Assembly (NCBI GenBank): GCA_964412405.1
Contig: CAYPOB010000011.1
Location: forward strand, 1-21,203
Length of the DNA: 21,203 nucleotides
Source: JAJOKI01 sp964412405
GTDB taxonomy: Archaea; Halobacteriota; UBA148; JAJOKI01
Direction: 5' to 3'
Of the stretch, positions 1 to 7,224 are shown piece by piece; positions within the stretch are counted from its first letter, which is position 1, and each line of letters opens with the position of its first letter. The position numbers were made by a program, and so were the translations under genes. A model generated the notes under the pieces. The model saw nothing but the letters and a program-made list of their open reading frames with translations, was not told the DNA's origin and made no database searches.

Positions 1-902
1 GTGGGATGCGCCTTTGGCGGCGGAAGATGCCTGATAGATAGTTGATTATCCAGGAAGAATGGAAATCCGAACATCCTTGCGTTTATCAAAAAATCTATAT
101 CCTCGCCTCTTGAAATATTTGGGTCAAAGGGCACAACCGTAAAAAGATTGCGATGAATGACCATATTTCCACCAAATACAAAAGGCGTCTTCTTCAGTCT
201 CGGTTCGGTTCCAATGATTTCGTCAAATGCTTCATTCATCCTGTCATATTGGTCCCAATATTTCATCCATGGCAAAATTGGTTTTTTAATGCGGTAGCCT
301 CCATCCGATTGAAGATAATATCCCGCTACTGCGTTGACGGTTTCTCCCTCAATATCTTTACCGATGAATTCTTTGGCTTTCGAGATGAAATCAGGGTCTT
401 CAAATACTTCATCATCGTCAATGAGCACTGCCACATCTGAACCTAAAATATGGGGGATAAATAGACACAGATTTCGGATATTAGAATATTCTCGAAGCTT
501 GAGAAGTTCGATATGCTCCTTTTTGCCTCTGTCAATCAATAGCTCATGTATCTGTTTAAGATGAGAGGGTCCAAACAACAATACTTTCACTCCTACGGCA
601 TCAGCGGATTTTATGATATTGGCAACCTTCTCTTCAACTTTGGCTTCAATGGACTCTGCAGTCGCAACAGCAATTATCACCAATTGAAAATCTTTATCCT
701 TCAAAACAGAGATACTTTGGATAGCCCTGAGTAATGCACCCTCTTCATCTAAGGGAATTGGATGATCATATACAGCATCTCCTTCCGTCCAGCCAACTTC
801 ACTTTCTCTTGCCCACCGAGCTTCCGTGTAAGGAAGAGGAGGGGAAGAGGAAAACGAAGTTTTCCTTGACCAATATGAGGGTATTACCATTGTAAGTTTC
901 AC
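1..902 (-). CDS. GT-A type glycosyltransferase, partial (C-terminus beyond left edge)
   Basis: Reading the minus strand from a GTG at 902 gives 300 residues with no stop, running off the window. The protein begins VKLTMVIPSYWSR, the first beta strand typical of GT-A glycosyltransferases. It carries an acidic cluster LIDDDEVFEDP (DxD-type, expected to bind metal and nucleotide sugar) and, later, RGEDIDFLINARMFGFPF followed by RHLPPPKAHP, which resembles the acceptor-side ED motif of GT2 enzymes. The start is chosen because an AAGGAGGGGG ribosome site (911-920) lies 8 nt upstream and overlaps the TAA of the CCA-enzyme gene, so the two are probably cotranslated. The sugar donor and acceptor cannot be told. 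The family assignment is from fold motifs, and a sugar-nucleotide transferase of another GT-A family is possible. Confidence 0.75.
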   Translation of the reverse strand, partial: MKLTMVIPSYWSRKTSFSSSPPLPYTEARWARESEVGWTEGDAVYDHPIPLDEEGALLRAIQSISVLKDKDFQLVIIAVATAESIEAKVEEKVANIIKSADAVGVKVLLFGPSHLKQIHELLIDRGKKEHIELLKLREYSNIRNLCLFIPHILGSDVAVLIDDDEVFEDPDFISKAKEFIGKDIEGETVNAVAGYYLQSDGGYRIKKPILPWMKYWDQYDRMNEAFDEIIGTEPRLKKTPFVFGGNMVIHRNLFTVVPFDPNISRGEDIDFLINARMFGFPFFLDNQLSIRHLPPPKAHP

Positions 903-918
903 AGAGTCTTCCCCCTCC

Positions 919-2319
919 TTATACCCTGAAATATTTCCTCAAAAAAACCCTGAATGCCTCATCATCTATCTTGATAATTTGCGCATTCTTCAACACGCGA
1001 TAGCCGTTATCAATCGCCCCTGACACGTGCTTTCCCAATCCGCATGTCCGCAATTCAGATTTCAACAGGGCATTCACATCGGCGTACTTCCTCGGCATCT
1101 CGACGGCGTATTTCCCATAGCGAATGTAAGGATAACGGTCAGCATGTTTTGCTTTGAATTTTTCGGCGTGCGTAACCGATTCAACAGGAGGCCCTCTGTG
1201 TATTTTGAGGGGGGGCAGTCTTGCTATTTCCATTTCCAGTAAGATAACCGAGATGGAATTAGACCACACATCGCCGTGAAATACTCTGAAATCATTTTTA
1301 TAGAGCAGTTCTTCTATGGATTTAAGCGCTTTATATAATTGCGGATAGAGCACATCATCCACAACATCTGGCGCCTTGAACACGACGGCAAATACATTCA
1401 TGCCCCTTCGCTTCAATTCATCGGCGAGCTCATTATCGGTCATAGGTTTGACCTCTGATGGGAAAAAGAAGCCGACGTCCGATGCCTTTAGGAACGTGCG
1501 CGTCGCATCGATAAACACGCAAAACTTATCCAGTGAGACCGCAGCAGCGACATTTCTCGATGAGTCCACTGGATCGATGACGACCAGAGGAGCTCCGCCC
1601 CAGGCGGAACATATACGAAACGATTTTCTCGACGAGTCCACTGGATCGATGACGACTACGGTGGCATCATGCTCATCGTCCTTATGGTCTTTTATATCGA
1701 TAATGACGCCTCGCCGCCACCTCTTTGTACTTTGCAACACGTTCAGGAACGACCCGTATTTGAGGACCAATAGTTCGCATAAGTATCCAGAAAAGCCCAT
1801 CGTCTTGAGTTCTGCGCCATAAACACCGATGCCCTTCATGAACTGTTTGAGCAGTCGCACCTCATCTTCCAGCCCACCGATCCTGGCATTTATGTACTCG
1901 TTATGGAACGGCGTTCTATCCACTGCAGATTTGATAGATGCCGGATTGGAAACGCTAAAACATGGAACCAGATCGACAGCGTAGCCCTTGAAGGACGCCT
2001 TTATGTATGGATGTTCCGCATACCGCTCCTCATATTTAGCTGCAACCTTCTTGGCGATCTGGAGTCCCAGTGACTCCATTTTCTCCTCTGAAATCGTTTC
2101 GGGCAGCATTATAAATATATCGATGTCCAGGTCACCAGATATCCATGTGCCTTTTGCAATCGAGCCGACCAACAGTCCATGCGCATCAACGCCAAGCTCT
2201 TTTGCGACTTCATCGATGCGAGATATGATATATTCGGTCAATTTCAGCAGCGCTTTTTTTTCATCTTCGTCAGGCACTATTTTCTTCAGAACCGTGGAGT
2301 ATATTTTATCGCCGGTCAT
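919..2319 (-). CDS. cca: CCA-adding enzyme (class I archaeal tRNA nucleotidyltransferase)
   Basis: This enzyme adds or repairs the 3' CCA of tRNAs from CTP and ATP. The 466-residue protein has the class I polymerase-beta-type head: GSIAKGTW (about 52-59), DLDID (63-67, catalytic carboxylates D65/D67) and the third Asp in AVDLVPCF (D116). The middle and C-terminal parts, including IDPVDSSRNVAAAVS, match the archaeal tRNA-binding body. The family is usually about 430-450 residues; the excess here is explained by a 24-residue in-frame duplication in which VVIDPVDSSR occurs at about 222-231 and again at 246-255. Its ATG overlaps the thpR stop as ATGA, and the glycosyltransferase gene follows after 16 bp. 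The only tRNA gene in the window lacks encoded CCA, consistent with need for this enzyme. Confidence 0.96.
   Translation of the reverse strand: MTGDKIYSTVLKKIVPDEDEKKALLKLTEYIISRIDEVAKELGVDAHGLLVGSIAKGTWISGDLDIDIFIMLPETISEEKMESLGLQIAKKVAAKYEERYAEHPYIKASFKGYAVDLVPCFSVSNPASIKSAVDRTPFHNEYINARIGGLEDEVRLLKQFMKGIGVYGAELKTMGFSGYLCELLVLKYGSFLNVLQSTKRWRRGVIIDIKDHKDDEHDATVVVIDPVDSSRKSFRICSAWGGAPLVVIDPVDSSRNVAAAVSLDKFCVFIDATRTFLKASDVGFFFPSEVKPMTDNELADELKRRGMNVFAVVFKAPDVVDDVLYPQLYKALKSIEELLYKNDFRVFHGDVWSNSISVILLEMEIARLPPLKIHRGPPVESVTHAEKFKAKHADRYPYIRYGKYAVEMPRKYADVNALLKSELRTCGLGKHVSGAIDNGYRVLKNAQIIKIDDEAFRVFLRKYFRV
1554..1656. repeat. 72-bp-period direct repeat inside cca
   Basis: A 31-bp segment at 1554-1584 recurs at 1626-1656 with one mismatch (T1561 versus C1633). 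The offset is 72 bp, exactly 24 codons, so the frame is kept. Between the copies lies a short palindrome, TCCGCC-CCA-GGCGGA. The repeat codes for the doubled VVIDPVDSSR in the CCA enzyme. Confidence 0.9.
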
Positions 2320-2972
2320 AGTCCTACCTCTAATAGGGTTTTGTAGATCGGCCCATCCGATGTCAATGTACTCTTTTTTAGCTTAATATGGTCAACTCTC
2401 ATCTTCCCAAGTGAGATGTCGGAGAATTCACGGATGGTGTTTATCAAAGATCGTTTCTGCANNNNNNNNNNNNNNNNNNNNNNNNNNNNNNNNNNNNNNN
2501 NNNNNNNNNNNNNNNNNNNNNNNNNNNNNNNNNNNNNNNNNNNNNNNNNNNNNNNNNNNNNCACGGGTGAAAGTCGCTTAACCCTTGCCAGCGTCGCATG
2601 TGCCGTGAATTTGCGCTTATCTGCTCGAATTTTCAAAGGCATTAGCGCCCCTTCTACTGCACTGTGTAGTTTTTCGAAATGTTGTGAAATCGAAGGATTT
2701 ACACCCGTCCAGATGACGTTGATGTGATTTACATCCGGAAAAACTCCAATTCCATTTATTTCCGCATCAAAAGGAGGGTGGTGGACGTTCTGGAGGGCAT
2801 TTTTTATCGCATCAACTTGTTTATCATCGACGTCACCGATAAACTTGATGGTGATGTGAATTAGCTCGGGGTCCACCAGCGTCGCACCATGGTCTACGAA
2901 TTGCCGCTGGATATCTGCCGCTTCCTTCTGGATATCCTCTGGAAAATCCACTGCAATAAATGCTCGAATCAC
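2316..2972 (-). CDS. thpR: RNA 2',3'-cyclic phosphodiesterase / 2'-5' RNA ligase family (ThpR, LigT)
   Basis: This is a 2H-phosphoesterase acting on RNA ends, opening 2',3'-cyclic phosphates. Both catalytic motifs are visible: HITI (H39, T41) and HATL (H125, T127). The C-terminal HIKLKKSTLTSDGPIY is typical of archaeal ThpR. The start is GTG at 2972, one base after the stop of the upstream gene. The end overlaps cca as ATGA. A 100-N gap interrupts it after residue 135; without the Ns the protein is 184 residues, the normal family length, and a 2-bp flank overlap keeps the frame (LSPV-QKRSL), so little or nothing is missing. Pairing with cca fits a role in tRNA or RNA end metabolism. Confidence 0.92.
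   Translation of the reverse strand: MIRAFIAVDFPEDIQKEAADIQRQFVDHGATLVDPELIHITIKFIGDVDDKQVDAIKNALQNVHHPPFDAEINGIGVFPDVNHINVIWTGVNPSISQHFEKLHSAVEGALMPLKIRADKRKFTAHATLARVKRLSPVXXXXXXXXXXXXXXXXXXXXXXXXXXXXXXXXXXQKRSLINTIREFSDISLGKMRVDHIKLKKSTLTSDGPIYKTLLEVGL
2462..2561. other. Assembly gap (100 N) inside thpR
   Basis: A run of exactly 100 N. The left flank ends in CA and the right flank begins with CA. Merging these two bases restores an open ThpR frame of normal length, so the true gap is probably about zero. Confidence 0.95.
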
Positions 2973-2973
2973 T

Positions 2974-3564
2974 TTATCCCAACTTCGTCTGCTGATACCT
3001 TACGTATAGGCCATCGAGGTCCACAATCTCTCTGGTGATGCCACATAAGACCTCGGACCCGAGTTCAGTAATCGGATTATTTTTTTTATCGATAAATTCA
3101 TAGCCTGGATCGTCTGAGGGAATATTAATCCTCTTTACAGCCCGACGACATTCTTTCAGATTTGACCTATTACATTCCCTGGTCCATTCAGTCGTCATTG
3201 GAGATAGTCCTGCCAACTTCAGTTCATGTTTGAAACAGGGTCGATGAAAAAGCGTCGACAGTATATATACTCCCACGGCAAAGCGCTTATCCGGGTCTAA
3301 CTTGGCTATGCGATCCCCTAAAAGTGTATATATTTCTTTGTGGCATTTGGATGATGGTTGATGGTGGGCGATAGAGTATACTTTAGATGGGGGGACATCT
3401 TTCTCTATCACATGACCTAACTCCTTGAGCGCCCTTAGATATCCCGTGATAATCAATCTATGTTGATCATGCCCCTGTTTTTTAAACTGGCGTGTTATCC
3501 CGCTGATAGATAGTTGCCCTTTCTCAAGCATTTTAATTAACATTTCATAGAATTTTTTTTCCAT
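2974..3564 (-). CDS. Winged-helix-like archaeal protein of unknown function
   Basis: 196 residues, not confidently recognised. Residues 1-68 look like a winged helix-turn-helix: a stretch reading LSISGITRQFKKQGHDQHR, then ITGYLRALKELGHVIEKD and PPSKVYSI, the usual helix-helix-recognition helix-wing order. The rest (about 75-196) is a mixed domain containing four Cys and two adjacent His (HH near 67), without an obvious metal motif. A GAGGAAG ribosome site sits just before the ATG. It is first in the operon, ending one base before thpR, so it may regulate the operon or bind RNA; both are inference from position. No signal peptide or membrane segment is seen. Confidence 0.75.
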   Translation of the reverse strand: MEKKFYEMLIKMLEKGQLSISGITRQFKKQGHDQHRLIITGYLRALKELGHVIEKDVPPSKVYSIAHHQPSSKCHKEIYTLLGDRIAKLDPDKRFAVGVYILSTLFHRPCFKHELKLAGLSPMTTEWTRECNRSNLKECRRAVKRINIPSDDPGYEFIDKKNNPITELGSEVLCGITREIVDLDGLYVRYQQTKLG

Positions 3565-3713
3565 ATCTTCCTCAAAATCTAATTGGTAACAAATTCGGGT
3601 GAATGTTCTTTTATTGTTATCAGGTTTGATAAAACTTTCTATTTTTTATGACTAAATCTGATGTTAAAAAGTTTTAAGGCATATAACTCACATGATTTTG
3701 GTGGAGGTATTTA
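3565..3713. promoter_or_regulatory. Divergent promoter region with inverted repeat
   Basis: 149 bp separate the minus-strand thpR-cca operon from the plus-strand nrd operon. On the plus strand, TTTTAA at 3672-3677 lies about 40 bp before the nrdH-like ATG, a fitting archaeal TATA position. On the minus strand, an AATAAAAG-type box near 3606-3615 would serve the other operon. A perfect inverted repeat TTATCA-GGTT-TGATAA (3617-3632) lies between them and is a candidate operator. All assignments are by position and composition only. Confidence 0.4.
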
Positions 3714-3962
3714 ATGGGTGAAGATATTACTATTAAATTAGATACTCTCGCAAGACGCGGTTTAGGTAAGAAGGTTAAGGTATACTCTACTGGGAACTGT
3801 CCAAGGTGTGAGCAACTGAAGCGCTTGTTGGTGTCGTATGAAATCCAATATGAGGAAGTGGATATGTCCACTCCCGAAGCGCTAACCGAATTAAGAATGA
3901 ACGGAATATTCACCTTATCTGCGCCAGTACTGCAGGTAGAAGATGATTTTTTCATTCCGTAG
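3714..3962 (+). CDS. Glutaredoxin-like reductant for anaerobic ribonucleotide reductase (NrdH-like)
   Basis: An 82-residue thioredoxin-fold protein with the CPRC redox motif in VYSTGNCPRCEQLKRLL and a cis-proline segment SAPVLQVEDDFF. Its place directly before nrdD suggests it reduces the NrdD disulfide, as described for redoxin-dependent class III reductases of methanogens; here that is inference from context. GGTGGAGGT at 3700-3708 is a strong ribosome site 5 nt before the ATG. The chain stops at TAG right after FFIP, where most glutaredoxins continue into a last helix, so the C-terminus looks short. Reading through the TAG would add 19 residues to a TAA at 4020-4022, but these do not resemble the usual helix. 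Confidence 0.85.
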   Translation: MGEDITIKLDTLARRGLGKKVKVYSTGNCPRCEQLKRLLVSYEIQYEEVDMSTPEALTELRMNGIFTLSAPVLQVEDDFFIP

Positions 3963-3965
3963 ATG

Positions 3966-4225
3966 GGAGAGAATGAGTGGGTCGCTGTCCACACGGGTTG
4001 CAACACACTAAATATGATATAAGGAGNNNNNNNNNNNNNNNNNNNNNNNNNNNNNNNNNNNNNNNNNNNNNNNNNNNNNNNNNNNNNNNNNNNNNNNNNN
4101 NNNNNNNNNNNNNNNNNNNNNNNNNNGGGGAGAATATGAGCGTCGATACAGCCAAGATATATGATATAAGGAAAGGGGAGAACCTGGGAGTTGATACAAC
4201 TAAAATAGTTGATACAACTAAGATA
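3966..4225 (+). repeat. Degenerate repeats carrying ribosome-site/start-codon units before nrdD
   Basis: Two clear units begin GGGGAGAA at 4127 and 4175, and a weaker one (GGGAGAGAATGAGT) begins at 3966. GATATAAGGA occurs just before the gap (4016-4025) and again at 4163-4172. An 18-bp word GTTGATACAACTAAAATA (4190-4207) is followed at once by a copy with one change (4208-4225), and a diverged copy sits at 4142-4159. The units thus duplicate a Shine-Dalgarno sequence, a start-codon position and about a dozen codons (VDTTKI repeats). A 100-N gap falls inside this array. Confidence 0.75.
4027..4126. other. Assembly gap (100 N) between nrdH-like gene and nrdD
   Basis: Exactly 100 N within a repeated region. 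The left flank ends ATATAAGGAG and the right begins GGGGAGAA; placed side by side they mimic the intact repeat junction at 4166-4182, so the real distance may be close to zero, or repeat units may be collapsed. Confidence 0.95.
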
Positions 4226-6472
4226 ATACAAAAAACGCTTGAAGGTGCAGAAGTGTCCGCAATGCCCAAAGTCAGAACATCTGATGGGCACATACTCGAT
4301 TGGAACCGAGAAGCCATTGTCAAGCAGCTGATAAAGGAGACGAAACTCAGCGAGGAATTTTACAAGATTCCAGAAATTGACGAAGATACCGCCCGAGATG
4401 TCGCTAAAAAAGTAGAGAAGCGCATAAGGCTGATGGGCATGAGTCACCTATCCGGTCCGCTCGTAAGGGAGATCGTAAACATCGTTTTACTGGAAGAATA
4501 CCACCGAGAGTGGCGGAACATCTCCACACGTGTCGGCACGCCAGTGTATGATGCCCACCTGATCGATATCGGCAATGGTTTTGAGGTTAACGAAAATGCA
4601 AATCTACAGGATAATGCCGAGACATCCCATAAGAAGAAGGCCGACAAGATTTCCAAGGAACAGTATCTGCTGTTGCTGCCGCTGCATCTGTCCGATGCAC
4701 ATCTGAATGGCGATATCCATATACATGATTTGGAGTACCTCGGCACGAGGGCATTCTGCCAGGATTGGGACCTGCGATATTTCTTTTATTATGGACTAAT
4801 GCCCGACGGCTCTGGAACCAAGGCAAGCGTTGCAGGCCCAGCAAAGAAGGCGGAAGTCGCTGTGTTGCACGCTGTGAAGGCACTTGGAGCGGCACAGACC
4901 AATTTTTCAGGCGGCCAGGGCTTCTATAATTTCCTGACGTTTATGGCGCCTTATTTTGAGGGCAAGAGCTACGAGGACATCGAACAGTTGGTACAGATGT
5001 TTGTCTACGAGATGACACAGATGATGGTCGCCAGAGGGGGACAACTCGTATTCTCCTCGGTGCAACTATCTCCGGGTGTCCCGAAGCTGTGGCGGGATAA
5101 GCCCGTCGTATATAAGGGCAGGGTATGGAATGGAGAACAGGCACCCCTGCGCACATATGGAGAGTTTGAACGAGAGGTTAGGCTGGCATTCAAAGCGATA
5201 ATTAACGTGATGTTGCAGGGGGATTACTGGGGCAAGCCATTCAACTTCCCAAAACCAGAAATATCCATCGAACCAGATTTCGTGAAGGAGGACGAGGAAT
5301 TCAACAAATCGCATCCAGATTTGCCGACCTATGACGAACTGTACGAACTCGCATTTAAATTGGCGGCAAAATATGGGTCGCCGTACTTTGATAACCAGCT
5401 GCCAGCATACAGGGGCGCAGGAAAGGGCATTTCGTGTTATCAATGCTGCGCCTATCAGTTTTCTACAAATGATGACGACGACGAATTTGAGGACAAAATG
5501 TACTTCAGAGACGGTAAACATTTCTCCATGGGTGGGTGGCAGGTCATCTCGATCAACTGCCCAAGGGCAGCATATAAAGCCGAACATGATGATACTAGGC
5601 TATTTAGTGAATTGAAACGGTTGATGGATGTTTCCGTCGAATTGTTCAAAGTCAAGAAAAAATGGATGGACATCATAATCAGGAATAATCGGATGCCGTT
5701 TGTCACCCAACGTCCAAAGGACCCCGTTACTGGCAATAAAGGCGATGTTGCCGTATATACTGCAGACCTCGTCTATACCATCGGTGTCGTGGGCATCAAC
5801 GAGACGGTTCAGCATCATATGGGCAAGCAATTGCATGAGTCTGTAGAAGCGCAAAAGCTTGCAGTAAGGGTGTTAACGGAAATGGAATTATATTCTAAGG
5901 AGTTAAGTGAAAAACACGACATGAACATCGTATTGGCACGGACACCTGCGGAGACGACCACCCAACGATTTGCAGTATCGGATATCCTGCATGACGAATA
6001 CAATAAGTACGTTGAGAATATCGTCAAAGGGAATCTAAAAAAGGCGAAGGAGACGATGAAGGAAACAAGGGACTTGCCCATCTATTACACCAACGGAACC
6101 CATGTCACCCCTAGCGCAGATATTTCCATCATCGATCGGATCGATATCGAACACGTATTCTTTCCAATAGTCGATGGAGGAAACATCCTTCATATATGGA
6201 TGGGAGAAAGTGCGCCCGACCCTGCTGGACTGAAGAGCTTCGCAATGAACATAGCGAAGAATACACAGGCGGGATATTTTACGTTCACGAAGGACATGAC
6301 GGTATGCACAGATGATTTTCATGTCGCCTCTGGACTGAAAGATGCGTGCCCCAACTGCGACTCCCCGAATGTCGAGCACCTGTCGCGCGTCACCGGATAC
6401 GTCCAGGCGGTCGGCGGATGGAACGCTGCCAAGAAGCAGGAGTTGGAGGATAGAAAGAGATACAATATATGA
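4136..6472 (+). CDS. nrdD: Anaerobic (class III) ribonucleoside-triphosphate reductase
   Basis: This oxygen-sensitive glycyl-radical enzyme reduces NTPs to dNTPs. From ATG 4136 it is 778 residues. An ATP-cone-like regulatory region (about 43-135) begins MPKVRTSDGHILDWNRE. The catalytic barrel contains HIHDLEYLGTRAFC, ARGGQLVFSSVQLS, a Cys cluster SCYQCCAYQF and INETVQHHMGKQ. The glycyl-radical site is RVTGYVQAVGG near the end (Gly about 754). The preceding zinc region reads VCTDDFH...CPNC, so only three of the usual four Cys are present. ATG 4136 is chosen for its GGGGAG site, but ATG 4262, at the start of the conserved region, is possible; the frame is also open upstream across the gap. It overlaps nrdG as ATGA. 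Confidence 0.96.
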   Translation: MSVDTAKIYDIRKGENLGVDTTKIVDTTKIIQKTLEGAEVSAMPKVRTSDGHILDWNREAIVKQLIKETKLSEEFYKIPEIDEDTARDVAKKVEKRIRLMGMSHLSGPLVREIVNIVLLEEYHREWRNISTRVGTPVYDAHLIDIGNGFEVNENANLQDNAETSHKKKADKISKEQYLLLLPLHLSDAHLNGDIHIHDLEYLGTRAFCQDWDLRYFFYYGLMPDGSGTKASVAGPAKKAEVAVLHAVKALGAAQTNFSGGQGFYNFLTFMAPYFEGKSYEDIEQLVQMFVYEMTQMMVARGGQLVFSSVQLSPGVPKLWRDKPVVYKGRVWNGEQAPLRTYGEFEREVRLAFKAIINVMLQGDYWGKPFNFPKPEISIEPDFVKEDEEFNKSHPDLPTYDELYELAFKLAAKYGSPYFDNQLPAYRGAGKGISCYQCCAYQFSTNDDDDEFEDKMYFRDGKHFSMGGWQVISINCPRAAYKAEHDDTRLFSELKRLMDVSVELFKVKKKWMDIIIRNNRMPFVTQRPKDPVTGNKGDVAVYTADLVYTIGVVGINETVQHHMGKQLHESVEAQKLAVRVLTEMELYSKELSEKHDMNIVLARTPAETTTQRFAVSDILHDEYNKYVENIVKGNLKKAKETMKETRDLPIYYTNGTHVTPSADISIIDRIDIEHVFFPIVDGGNILHIWMGESAPDPAGLKSFAMNIAKNTQAGYFTFTKDMTVCTDDFHVASGLKDACPNCDSPNVEHLSRVTGYVQAVGGWNAAKKQELEDRKRYNI

Positions 6473-7224
6473 GCTGCGGTCCAGTGCAGATAAATCTCGG
6501 CGATATCATTTCAATATCAACGGTGGATTGGTATGGGAAGGCAGCCATGGCTATATTCTTAAGGGGCTGTCCATTTAGATGCCCATATTGCCAAAATTAT
6601 GCGCTGCTCGAAGGGGACAACTTCGTTGACATCAAGTATATCGAGGGACAAATCAAGAAGGCAAAAGATTTTATAGATGCTGTCGTCTTCTCTGGTGGAG
6701 AGCCGTTGGTGCAACCCGAGCAAATGAAGCGTCTGGCAGGATTCACAAAAATGCAGAATCTGCTGGTTGGTGTCGAAACCAATGGATACTATCCTGAACA
6801 TCTTAAAGAACTTATCGACACAAGGTTAGTGGATAAGATATTCATAGACGTTAAGGCACCCCCATCCAACCACGAACTGTATGGCAAAGTGACAGGAGTA
6901 GATGGTAAAAAAGCTGCGATACAGGTTAAAAAATCGCTCGAGATATGCAAAGACCATGCTCCTGAAATCAGAACTACCGTATTCAAGGGACTGATCTACG
7001 ACAAGAACGACATCAAAGCGATCGCTGAAGAGGTTTCATGGGCTGTAGGAGAGGATGTGACGTATGTGATTCAGCAGGGCATACCAGAGCAGGCATGGAG
7101 TGAAGAACTGAAGAAATATGATGCCTTTAATAGGGATGAACTGCTGGAATTGAGTAGAATATCAAAAAGATATCTGAAAGATGTGCGAATTAGGACAAAA
7201 GAGTTTGGAGAGGAATTAATTTGA
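6469..7224 (+). CDS. nrdG: Anaerobic ribonucleotide reductase activating protein (radical SAM)
   Basis: NrdG generates the glycyl radical on NrdD using a [4Fe-4S] cluster and S-adenosylmethionine. The cluster motif is C34-x3-C38-x2-C41 in RGCPFRCPYCQNYALLEGD, followed by the SAM-binding FSGGEPL near residue 75. At 251 residues it is the longer archaeal form compared with about 155 in enterobacteria. The ATG overlaps the nrdD stop (ATGA), suggesting translational coupling and matched amounts. The next gene starts within its stop codon (TTGA). Confidence 0.94.
   Translation: MSCGPVQINLGDIISISTVDWYGKAAMAIFLRGCPFRCPYCQNYALLEGDNFVDIKYIEGQIKKAKDFIDAVVFSGGEPLVQPEQMKRLAGFTKMQNLLVGVETNGYYPEHLKELIDTRLVDKIFIDVKAPPSNHELYGKVTGVDGKKAAIQVKKSLEICKDHAPEIRTTVFKGLIYDKNDIKAIAEEVSWAVGEDVTYVIQQGIPEQAWSEELKKYDAFNRDELLELSRISKRYLKDVRIRTKEFGEELI

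Noticed and set aside
1..20. CGCC-AAA-GGCG palindrome at the left edge resembling the one at 12187-12197
   Set aside because: It lies within conserved-looking glycosyltransferase codons (PPPKAHP), and an 11-bp match can easily be chance.
153..734. Short plus-strand reading frames in the first 730 bp
   Set aside because: They are antisense to a continuous minus-strand glycosyltransferase frame with clear motifs.
3977..4135. NrdD starting at GTG 3977, upstream of the gap
   Set aside because: The frame across 100 placeholder Ns is arbitrary, and the upstream residues do not resemble NrdD; ATG 4136 has a good ribosome site.
3674..4447. Minus-strand 257-residue frame across the second gap
   Set aside because: It spans the Ns and is antisense to the NrdH-like gene and nrdD, with no recognisable domain.
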